DNA of 64,000 nucleotides. It comes from Marimicrobium sp913061115 (GTDB lineage: Bacteria; Pseudomonadota; Gammaproteobacteria; Pseudomonadales; Halieaceae). Position 1 is the stretch's first letter. Every line of letters begins with the position of its first letter. Made by a program: the position numbers and the translations under genes. Below are positions 52,401-59,242 of this stretch, in pieces. The notes under the pieces are model-generated. The model was given only the letters and a program-made list of their open reading frames with translations, searched no databases and was not told the DNA's origin. The stretch lies in the NCBI RefSeq assembly GCF_047729875.1, contig NZ_CP159826.1, positions 2,728,001 through 2,792,000 of the forward strand. The letters are read 5' to 3'.

Positions 52401-53248
52401 AGCTGGATTCGCTGGAAAGTACAGTGATTAGCGCAAAGGCGCTGAATGTAAATGGCCATCTCATCGATGGTGAATTGTTACTGAAGGCCAGCCTTGGCCA
52501 GCTCAGTGGGGGCAGCGCTGAGGCCAGCGTCAATTTTAATGCCAAGGCATTACCACCCGTGCTTAAGCTCACCAGTACGTATAAGAACATGCTCGGGCTA
52601 GCAGACGGAAACACCTTTCCCCGCAGCGGCTTCATCTCTATTGAAAGCCACGGGCAGAGCGAGGCTGAACTTGCCGCCAACACTAGTGGCCTGCTCTATA
52701 TGGAACTAGGCAAAGGACCTCTCGATTACTCCAGCTCAGCACTGTTCACGGCCGACCTGGTCAGTTCCATTTTCACTACGCTGATACCCGGTATCGAGCG
52801 TGAAAAATCGCAGCTCGAATGCGGCGTCGCTGTGGCGCTACTCAAGGACGGCAAGGGTGTTACGCCCTATGGCTTTGCCCTGCGTACCAATGATGCTAAT
52901 TTGCTCGGGCACATTCAGGTCGACCTTGGCCAAGAGACCATACACATGAATCTGGATTCAAGGGGTCGCCAGGGTATAGGCATCTCTGTCGGAAGTGTCT
53001 TTTCTAATACAGTCGACATCAAAGGCCCTCTCACCGATCCAGCCATAGTCCCCAACGCCGCCAGCATTCTAGTGCGCGGCTGGGCAGCCGTTATGACCGC
53101 GGGCCTGTCTGTCTTGGGCGAAAGCATGATCAAACGGGTTCTGGCCAGCGAAAACCCCTGCCCACAGATCAATCAGCAGATCAGCAAAGACTTGTGCCTC
53201 AAAAATCCGCTCGCCGCCTCCTCAGAAATGGTTTGCCCCAAAGCCTGA
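49439..53248 (+). CDS. Large AsmA-like envelope protein
   Basis: A 1269-residue protein with one N-terminal membrane anchor (FVTVVILVVVALLLFGNQLA) and a long beta-rich periplasmic region. AsmA-family features include LGLPVQLAPIKADLLQLTAQ near the N-terminus, repeated GxxGxLxGxL-type strands, and a C-terminal SVGSVFSNTVDIKGPLTDPAIVPN segment typical of the family. Relatives (AsmA, YhdP, TamB) form bridges for phospholipid transport to the outer membrane, and such a role is inferred. It ends 29 bp before ssrA. Two cysteines near the C-terminus (NPCPQINQQISKDLC) could form a disulfide. Confidence 0.85.
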   Translation: MRSNPLKRRIFVTVVILVVVALLLFGNQLAGRALDAKLGPLLTQELGLPVQLAPIKADLLQLTAQSSTLTMGDTKNPAVVATEVEVSLVLSALLHGEIRLRHASANDLMLRPSRWPSSDTPAAKDYLFLDPWLPADLAVESGRYVSDEGDDYALNQLHWQRTVREGISVQWWEQRQAGKLTLDVQLAALKNLLLLAPVEIDATMQIANKPDSQVSLKAKIQQGESAAYSVRADIQAADMSAQVNATGKVAWSLPDQSDTTIPELELEQLLALFDTYSDSGVTKTTDSTLASTLPRLTLPAHRGQVSIKKIRLQGEVTGDTTFTLTTSEQGVQIASLASKGPTGILTGDLAIKSDRQGWTVSTDATLQAQKINAGLAPQFTGTNWLWHTGHATLEGSGDTPETLLNSLRGDIALAGHYNNKAATPVSIEARLNNTPDQFALDHIAIVLGKGQISGSASLSDGTPNTLTVNVKSENLALGFLTTNDAETMLPGIAIPEYLNIFPKLDLDVTVLIKGLVTPRLNLIEAQATLQRNAQGGTLIATGTGKHAGTFQLALKAEKHPTQLADFKMSAIFHKLDLSAIFRQSGVVFSRTSGTMHFAGSGKSMSDVFKTMHGSSALTVQLRADDNWQRPATKEEQLLFSGESHLVTDKGRIVGMELQEINIDSFDQDLTGSISIVSGRQPWIIANLKSKKLNISELRSLLPQSADDADDAGLFSSMMNLGEAQVSLNAESLKIDDVVLSSLQLEAVSGAEMFDVKMLNFTTRNGSAKSQAKISWEGKQATLEATAELSDIDLDKFLIQGIKEQHVPVSGSAKLTSEGSTIGELASNMVGYINLQATKPQQGESLQARRKLEMKATRLLDGMHAEITTLQWGESDLSGSIRYHRTTPSLLKIKLHSSALSLLPWENAEIAANAKAKKTQSTKSTTDLSSVASTSASFVGDILLSPLRFLAGEDKDKDKSDVTSSDKLFSPNPLPIDAIKHFNVEIAVELDSLESTVISAKALNVNGHLIDGELLLKASLGQLSGGSAEASVNFNAKALPPVLKLTSTYKNMLGLADGNTFPRSGFISIESHGQSEAELAANTSGLLYMELGKGPLDYSSSALFTADLVSSIFTTLIPGIEREKSQLECGVAVALLKDGKGVTPYGFALRTNDANLLGHIQVDLGQETIHMNLDSRGRQGIGISVGSVFSNTVDIKGPLTDPAIVPNAASILVRGWAAVMTAGLSVLGESMIKRVLASENPCPQINQQISKDLCLKNPLAASSEMVCPKA

Positions 53249-53258
53249 AGAATTGCGC

Positions 53259-53264
53259 TATAAT
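53259..53264 (+). promoter_or_regulatory. -10 box of the ssrA promoter
   Basis: Perfect TATAAT 13 bases before the mature tmRNA 5' end. The -35 region is poor (TTGCCC at 53233-53238 is spaced 20 bases away). It overlaps the noncoding end of the AsmA-like gene. Confidence 0.6.
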
Positions 53265-53371
53265 GTAAATTCACAATGGGGGCGATTCGGATTCGACGAC
53301 GGTTGCGAACCCTGAGGTGCATGCCGTGATGGTAGCCAATCACGTAAATCCAAAGCTGCAAACTATTAGTT

Positions 53372-53410
53372 GCCAATGACGACAACTACGGTGCTCAACT
53401 AGCTGCGTAA
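53372..53410 (+). other. tmRNA tag-peptide reading frame
   Basis: GCC resume codon followed by AAT GAC GAC AAC TAC GGT GCT CAA CTA GCT GCG and TAA, encoding ANDDNYGAQLAA. Pseudomonas uses ANDDNYALAA and E. coli ANDENYALAA, so the start and the LAA protease signal are conserved and two residues more are present in the middle. Confidence 0.92.
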
Positions 53411-53639
53411 GCAGTTTTTTGTTGCACTTCTGGCGGATTCGTCCGCCAGCGGTCTTTAGCAAGGTGCCAGCCCCGCGCTACTGACTGTCATCTAGAACTG
53501 GATCGCTGCAAGGACTGTCTTGGACCGCGCTGCTAAACTTAAACAAGACTCGCCAACTACGTCCTGCCCGTTGGGCTGTATGCGGTTAAATTAATTAACG
53601 GAATCTAAGCATGTAGAGCTGAAGGCAGAGTACTGGCGG

Positions 53640-53669
53640 ACGCGGGTTCAATTCCCGCCGCCTCCACCA
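53640..53669 (+). other. Probable island attachment site (ssrA 3' end)
   Basis: The T-arm and acceptor end of ssrA are a well-known target for tyrosine integrases. The integrase gene starts 199 bp downstream and reads away from ssrA. The matching direct repeat at the far end of the island was not found before base 64000, so the other boundary should lie beyond the window. Confidence 0.6.
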
Positions 53670-53715
53670 AATCAAGGATTCTAGCAAGATCCAGCAACAT
53701 TCAGAATCATCCTAT

Positions 53716-53738
53716 AACCCGCTTAAATGCGGGTTTTT
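53716..53738 (+). terminator. Rho-independent terminator downstream of ssrA
   Basis: Stem AACCCGC / GCGGGTT with loop TTAAAT, followed by a T-run (TTTTT). It lies 47 bp past the encoded CCA and would end the tmRNA precursor transcript. Confidence 0.92.
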
Positions 53739-53807
53739 ATTGCCCAAAACGCTGCAATTATGTCAACTTCAGCGGCCTATGACGTCCGAAGTGATACATT
53801 GACATCC

Positions 53808-53867
53808 GGGGGCAACAAGGGGCAACATCGGGGGCACCCAAGCAAAATACCAAACTAGTTGCCCCCC
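53808..53867. repeat. Phased GGGGCAAC repeats upstream of the integrase
   Basis: GGGGGCAACA (53808-53817), GGGGCAACA (53819-53827) and GGGGGCACC (53830-53838) are spaced about one helical turn apart, and an inverted copy GTTGCCCCCC (53858-53867) abuts the integrase ATG. The pattern suits protein binding on one DNA face (integrase arm sites, or an excisionase or repressor site). Confidence 0.55.
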
Positions 53868-55046
53868 ATGCCCTTATCAGACGCCAAGATCAAGAACGCC
53901 ATGCCCAAGGAGAAGACCTACCGCGTCTACGACGAGCGGGGCCTGTATCTGGAGGTTTCTCCCAAGGGGGGCAAGTGGTGGCGCTTCAAGTATCGCTTTC
54001 GCGGCAAGGAGAAGCGAGTTTCTCTTGGGACTTATCCCGATACCAAGCTGGGCAAGGCCCGCGAAAAGCGTGATGAGGCCCGTAGACTCGTCAGCGAAGA
54101 TATAGACCCCAGCCAGCACAAGAAGGCCCACAAGGCCGCACAGGCCCACCTGAGCGCCAACAGCTTCGAGCTGGTCGCCCTGGAGTGGCACTCCAAGAAG
54201 TCGCCCGCCTGGAGCCAGATCCACGCAGACAACATCACGGGGCGACTGAAGCGTGACGTATTCCCCTGGATGGGCCAGCGCCCTATTGCCGAGATCACCG
54301 CGCCGGAACTCCTGCAGGTCATCCGTAGAGTAGAAGAGCGCGGTGCCATTGAGACAGCCCATCGCGTGCTGAGTAACTGCGGTGAAGTGTTCCGCTATGC
54401 CATTGCGACAGGCCGTGCTGAACGCGATGTACCCGCAGACCTCCGAGGCGCACTCCAACCAGCGATCAAAAAACACCTCGCTGCCGTAACCGAACCGAAG
54501 CGAGTAGGCGAACTACTTCGCATGATCGACGGCTACCAGGGAACACTGACCGTAAGATGCGCACTCAAGCTCGCCCCACTGGTATTCGTGCGCCCAGGAG
54601 AGCTTCGCACTGCCAAGTGGGAAGACATCAACCTAGATCAGGCAGAATGGCGATTTATCGTTTCGAAAACCAAGACCCAGCATATCGTGCCCTTATCCAA
54701 CCAAGCGGTCGCCATCATCAAAGAACTGCAACCACTCACTGGACAGCGGGAGTTTGTCTTTCCGGGAGCCAGAAGCCCCAAACGACCAATGAGCAACAAC
54801 GCCATATTGTCGGCAATGCGCCGAATGGAGATTGGCAAGGAAGAGATGAGCGGCCATGGATTCAGGGCGATGGCGAGAACTATTCTGGATGAAGTCTTAG
54901 AAATCCGCCCAGACATAATTGAACACCAACTAGCCCATCAGGTTCGCGATCCTTTAGGCCGAGCTTATAACAGAACTGCACACCTGCCCGAGCGACGCGC
55001 AATGATGCAAGACTGGGCTGACTACCTCGACAGCCTAAAAACCTAA
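53868..55046 (+). CDS. Tyrosine-type site-specific integrase (island integrase)
   Basis: A 392-residue integrase with an N-terminal DUF4102-type arm-binding domain (MPLSDAKIKNAMPKEKTYRVYDERGLYLEV, KRVSLGTYPDTKLGKAR), a core-binding domain, and a catalytic domain. Catalytic residues visible: Arg in VRPGELRTAKW, His and Arg in SGHGFRAMART, His in HQLAHQ and Tyr in RAYNRTAHLPERRAMMQDWADYLD. These domains are typical of integrases that insert islands at tRNA or tmRNA genes. ATG 53868 gives a family-like start; a TTG nine bases earlier is possible. It is notably GC-richer than the restriction genes downstream. Confidence 0.95.
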   Translation: MPLSDAKIKNAMPKEKTYRVYDERGLYLEVSPKGGKWWRFKYRFRGKEKRVSLGTYPDTKLGKAREKRDEARRLVSEDIDPSQHKKAHKAAQAHLSANSFELVALEWHSKKSPAWSQIHADNITGRLKRDVFPWMGQRPIAEITAPELLQVIRRVEERGAIETAHRVLSNCGEVFRYAIATGRAERDVPADLRGALQPAIKKHLAAVTEPKRVGELLRMIDGYQGTLTVRCALKLAPLVFVRPGELRTAKWEDINLDQAEWRFIVSKTKTQHIVPLSNQAVAIIKELQPLTGQREFVFPGARSPKRPMSNNAILSAMRRMEIGKEEMSGHGFRAMARTILDEVLEIRPDIIEHQLAHQVRDPLGRAYNRTAHLPERRAMMQDWADYLDSLKT

Positions 55047-55182
55047 ACCCAAAAAATCACATGGAAATGAATTCTCCGAATACCCTCCACCGAGCTGCCA
55101 TTTTTCAAGCTTCAGCTGACGGACTGCAGATACCATTCGCGTACATCAAAGTCTACTGGCATGTCTGAACCTAGTATACCTA

Positions 55183-55983
55183 TTAGGCTAGAAACGCGCT
55201 CAGTACTCTAGGACGATAATTCATATCGACAACCAACCCATCTTCCATGCGTCCGCAGAGGGCAATGAGTTCGTCCACCTTAGCGACGATACGAAGCTGC
55301 TCTTTAAGTGGTGTAAGTGGAATTGCCAACGCCCTAAGCATACCTTGGTTGATTTTAGGCATAGCCTTCTGCGCGCCTGTTGCAACTGTCGACAAATATC
55401 TGCGACTATAAGGGCCGATAGAGGCGAAATGGATAAATCTAAGGCGGACTTGGCCACTTGGCCTTACTCTCATCATTAAATCAGGATAAATAAATTGCCC
55501 CGAAGGACCATCATATATAGCAGCGATACCAACATATTCACGCGTATTCCCTCGTTGAAATAGAAGATCATCTAGGTGTAGCCACAAGTCAGAATCAACA
55601 TCTACATCGGCTTCAACCCTTTTAAAATGCGAACAGTCGAAAAAGCCACTCGTAGTAGCTATAAGGGTTATCGCTTTTGGAGCATCGCTTCGCTCGGACT
55701 TTCGCAGTGAAAGTCCGTGCTGTGGGCCAGAATCAACTACATCTCCAAGCGAAGCCCAAACCCAAATAGGAGGCAGTTCAAAAGGCTGCCCGCCTACCTG
55801 TTGCCTGGTCTACCTACGCCGATCAGACTGTCTACCCGCCACCACCTGAGCGAGAAGATCGTCTCCATTACCTTCTTCAATAATTTGCTCTGCGAGACAC
55901 CCTCGCACTGCAAGACCAAGAATTGTGCGCCTCAACAGCTTAACCTGGCCTGGTGGGTTCTACCCCGTTTCCAAGGTGTCCAT
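55183..55983 (-). pseudogene. Decayed type I restriction specificity subunit (hsdS remnant)
   Basis: From ATG 55983, with an AAAGGA ribosome-binding site, the frame reads MDTLETG then TAG (55960-55962), then NPPGQVKLLRRTILGLAVRG, the central HsdS conserved region, then a second TAG (55810-55812), then QPFELPPIWVWASLGDVV with a full second target-recognition domain ending in IPLTPLKEQLRIVAKVDELIALC, the distal HsdS conserved region. All pieces are in one frame. The first target-recognition domain is missing, so a large deletion joined the start to the centre. The longest open part encodes 208 residues (55183-55809). No hsdM or hsdR is seen in the window. It lies 79 bp downstream of the res gene. 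Confidence 0.85.
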
Positions 55984-56062
55984 AGTGGATATCCTTTAGT
56001 GATGACAAATAGGTGATTATGTCACCACTAATTTAATCAATAGTATTTTCAATTTTCTTAAT

Positions 56063-59000
56063 TTAGGCAGCAGTCGGTTTGCCAACTACCGTCATTAGCT
56101 TGTCGTAATCCGTTACCACATCATACTTCACTTTTTCCCCAGTACTTGATTCTGCCAGTTTCTCAAAAAACTTTCTGGCACAGTCAATTTTTCGACCTTC
56201 AATGCCACGCAAATCTAGACTAGACATCGAGCCTTTAGTTTCCGCAATGAAATAAACATGCTTAACAGAACCTTCTTTAAAGGATATAGCCCAGTCAGGG
56301 TTGTAGTCACCTACAGGTGTAGGAATGAAGAATCCGCCTGGAAGTTTCGCATAAACGACCACCTCGTCGCTTACATCAAGCTTTTCAGCAAAGTTCTTTT
56401 CAACTTTGGAGTCAGTTATCACATAGTCATAGATATGGCGTTTTAGCGGCTCTGTGGCTTTACTGAAGTCTTGCTTGCTTTGTGATGCCGTGAAAATATT
56501 GGAATCAAAGGTTTGATCTGTTTCATCATAGCTAAGCTTATTGATGATGATACTGGCCTTTTGCTCTTTGATAAGGCGCGATACTTCAGAGATAAATTGC
56601 TCGGGGTTCTTCTTAAACAAACCAAATTTATAGTCTTCAATGCCTGTTAAAATAGCCGCTGCCGTTTTACGGGTTAAAACCGTGGCTTCGCCTATTTTAC
56701 CCAGCAGATCATATTCCACCCTTGAATGAACACTGCCGCTGGTTTTATCATCGTAGCTTTCTTTAATGGCAAAACCCTTGCCATCTCTTAAGGCACCATC
56801 AGTAATACCGCTATTCATTTCACCTGATTCAACACGATATGTTAGCTCAGTGACTTTAAGCTCTTTATTAATCACAAAAACAGCGTTATCAATCAGCTCT
56901 TGAGAATCAAAGTCGACTTTATAAACTGCTTTCTTGTTAATTCGATTCCAAAGCTCTTTGAACTCTTTCTTATTAAAGTTGTCATTCAACGGGTTGGTTT
57001 TTGGTTTACGACCATCACCAAAGTCAGGCATTTGATTAACATCGAATACGCCATCTACCAGTTTTAAAATGGCTTCGGTATAAGGTTGTAATTCAGCCGG
57101 TAAATCGGGCAACTTACCTTCGGCTTTGGCCGAATGATATTCTGGGGTTATTTCATCGGCATCGTTAGTAAAGTCATTCTTCATTAAATAGCGATAGATT
57201 TGATTCGCCATTATCTCAGTAACAACTATCTCACCCGAATCCGTTTTTAAGGTCTTGCCATTAAAGTATTCTTTATCTGCCTTACGCGGTCTTGCGGCTA
57301 GGGTAGCTGCAATCTCAGTTTGCAGATTAGTCACGAAGTCTTGATAGCTTTCGCTGGCAACCACTGTCAGTACGTTTATATCGTGAACCGTTGACGGTTG
57401 ATCTTGTCGATCACCACTTTGATTAACAGAAATACGCAAACCACGCCCTACCTCTTGGCGGCGTGAAATAGTGTTGTCGCTGTTTTTAAGTATGCACATG
57501 GTAAATACGTTAGGGTTATCCCAACCTTCTCGTAGTGCTGAGTGAGAGAAGATAAAGCGCAGGCTTTTCTTGGCAAGTGCTTCTTCACCATCGGCAGGCT
57601 TAGGTAACGACAGTAGAGCTTCTTTATCTTTCAGGATTAGATCATAGGCATCGACATCTGTGCTTTGTGTCTTTTCTGACTTAGACGATGTAACGCTATC
57701 AACCATCTTGCCTTTTTTATCGATAGAGAAGTAACCCTGATGCGTAGCCTCAACCTGAATGTTTTTTAGGTAAGCGTGGTATTCAGGGTTAAGTTCCAAT
57801 TGATCCAACTTATAGGCAATTTGCTCTGTGTACTCTTCCTCAAATATCGTCGCATATTGGCCTTTATTACCTAGAGCATCGTAATCACGGTATTTAGCCA
57901 CTTCATCAATAAAGAATAGTGATAAGACCTTAATGCCTTGCTTGAACAACTGCTCTTCTTTTTCTAGGTGGGCCTTAATGGTTTCACGAATCTGAATACG
58001 ACGGCGCACGGCTTCATCCACATCACCAAAGGCATCGCCAGCCGTTAATATCACGCCATTGGTAAATTCGACGGTATCGGTATTAGCATTAATATCTGCG
58101 ACAACATAGTGCTTATATTGATCAAGTTCACCACTTTTAATATAGAGGTCATCGCCTTTGCCTATGAGTTTTCGTTTCTTTTTTATAACGCCCGTCTTTA
58201 ATTTTTCTTCAATCTCTACCCAGGCTTTAGGTGCCTGCTTTGAAATTTCGATATTCTCTAAATACAAATAAGATGCCGTTCCACCTTGGCCCTTTACACT
58301 GATGCCGCGCACCGCAATTTTTTTAACGAGTTTTTGGTTGTAGGCGTCTAGCGCATCCAATCTATGGATCTTCAAATGATTGGTTTTATGGGTGGCAGAA
58401 TAACGAATCACCATTAGTGGCTTGAATTTAGCTAACGACTCAAGGGTTTTGTCACCCTCCATTTTTTGTGGTTCATCTAAGAATAATATGGGGCGGTTAG
58501 CGCTGATGACATCAATGGGGCGGCGCGACTGAAAGTCATCTAGCTCTTCGTAAATACGTCGATTGTCTTTACCCGTCGCATTAAAGGCTTGAATGTTGAT
58601 GACCATTACATTGATGCCAGTATTACTTGAGAAAGATTCTATATTTGGCAATTCAGTTGGTTTAGAGCTATAGGTGAAGAAGCGAACCTTCTTACCATAA
58701 CTGTCGGCAAAGTGATCTGCAGTAATTTGCAATGACTTAGTCACGCCTTCACGAATCGCAATACTGGGCACAACAATGATGAACTTGCTCCAGCCGTATT
58801 TTTGATTCATCTCGAACATGGTTTTGATGTAGCAGTAGGTTTTACCCGTACCAGTTTCCATCTCAACATCTAAGTGCACGGGTGCGATGGCGCGTGCATT
58901 TTTCAAATAGCCTGCTTTCACAGGCTCAATCGTTTTTTTCTTATCGTTCTTTAACGTAAATTCAATTAGCGATGAACTTACTGGCAAATTTTGGCGGCTT

Positions 59001-59230
59001 TGCACTTGCTGGATATTGCGAAGCAACTCAGCTTCATCGAGTTTAATATCAGGGTTACGAAAACCTTCATCACTGTCGATAGCAAGACTTGCTTGCTGGC
59101 CAGCGTTATTAGAAACACCTTTATCTAAACGATAATTGAGCGGGTTGATTTTTGGCTGACCTTGAAAGCAATCGACCACCGCTTCCACGGCTGCGGTTTG
59201 GTAAGCTTGGCTTTTAAACTTAATCTTCAC
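56063..59230 (-). CDS. Type III restriction-modification Res subunit (helicase-endonuclease)
   Basis: A 1055-residue DEAD/DEAH helicase with a C-terminal nuclease. Walker A METGTGKTYCYIKT lies near residue 125, the Walker B box FLDEPQKMEGD near 253, SATHKTNH (motif III) follows, and HSALREGWDNPNVF with RRQEVGRGLRI give motifs V and VI. Near residues 970-1000 GDYNPDWAISFKEG followed by VYFIAETKG fits a PD-(D/E)xK endonuclease. It cuts DNA when the partner Mod finds unmethylated sites; motor function uses ATP. It is 12 bp downstream of mod, so the pair is co-transcribed. Nothing suggests inactivation. Confidence 0.93.
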   Translation of the reverse strand: MKIKFKSQAYQTAAVEAVVDCFQGQPKINPLNYRLDKGVSNNAGQQASLAIDSDEGFRNPDIKLDEAELLRNIQQVQSRQNLPVSSSLIEFTLKNDKKKTIEPVKAGYLKNARAIAPVHLDVEMETGTGKTYCYIKTMFEMNQKYGWSKFIIVVPSIAIREGVTKSLQITADHFADSYGKKVRFFTYSSKPTELPNIESFSSNTGINVMVINIQAFNATGKDNRRIYEELDDFQSRRPIDVISANRPILFLDEPQKMEGDKTLESLAKFKPLMVIRYSATHKTNHLKIHRLDALDAYNQKLVKKIAVRGISVKGQGGTASYLYLENIEISKQAPKAWVEIEEKLKTGVIKKKRKLIGKGDDLYIKSGELDQYKHYVVADINANTDTVEFTNGVILTAGDAFGDVDEAVRRRIQIRETIKAHLEKEEQLFKQGIKVLSLFFIDEVAKYRDYDALGNKGQYATIFEEEYTEQIAYKLDQLELNPEYHAYLKNIQVEATHQGYFSIDKKGKMVDSVTSSKSEKTQSTDVDAYDLILKDKEALLSLPKPADGEEALAKKSLRFIFSHSALREGWDNPNVFTMCILKNSDNTISRRQEVGRGLRISVNQSGDRQDQPSTVHDINVLTVVASESYQDFVTNLQTEIAATLAARPRKADKEYFNGKTLKTDSGEIVVTEIMANQIYRYLMKNDFTNDADEITPEYHSAKAEGKLPDLPAELQPYTEAILKLVDGVFDVNQMPDFGDGRKPKTNPLNDNFNKKEFKELWNRINKKAVYKVDFDSQELIDNAVFVINKELKVTELTYRVESGEMNSGITDGALRDGKGFAIKESYDDKTSGSVHSRVEYDLLGKIGEATVLTRKTAAAILTGIEDYKFGLFKKNPEQFISEVSRLIKEQKASIIINKLSYDETDQTFDSNIFTASQSKQDFSKATEPLKRHIYDYVITDSKVEKNFAEKLDVSDEVVVYAKLPGGFFIPTPVGDYNPDWAISFKEGSVKHVYFIAETKGSMSSLDLRGIEGRKIDCARKFFEKLAESSTGEKVKYDVVTDYDKLMTVVGKPTAA

Positions 59231-59242
59231 GAATTAATGCCC

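Larger units (their letters stand above)
53278..53669 (+). ncRNA. ssrA: Transfer-messenger RNA (tmRNA, 10Sa RNA)
   Basis: Rescues stalled ribosomes together with SmpB and adds a degradation tag. The 5' end GGGGGCGATTCGGATTCGAC and the 3' end with a T-arm GGTTCAATTCCCGCC and CCTCCACCA form the alanyl-tRNA-like part; GGGGGC pairs with GCCTCC near the 3' end (G-U tolerated). CCA is encoded. Length is about 392 nt, normal for gammaproteobacteria. The tag ORF is at 53372-53410 and encodes ANDDNYGAQLAA. A terminator follows at 53716. The gene is intact although an island is inserted beside it. Confidence 0.97.

Noticed and set aside
55717..56016. Plus-strand 99-residue reading frame opposite the hsdS relic
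   Set aside because: The minus strand carries clear HsdS motifs in the same place. The plus-strand peptide has no family resemblance and no convincing ribosome-binding site.
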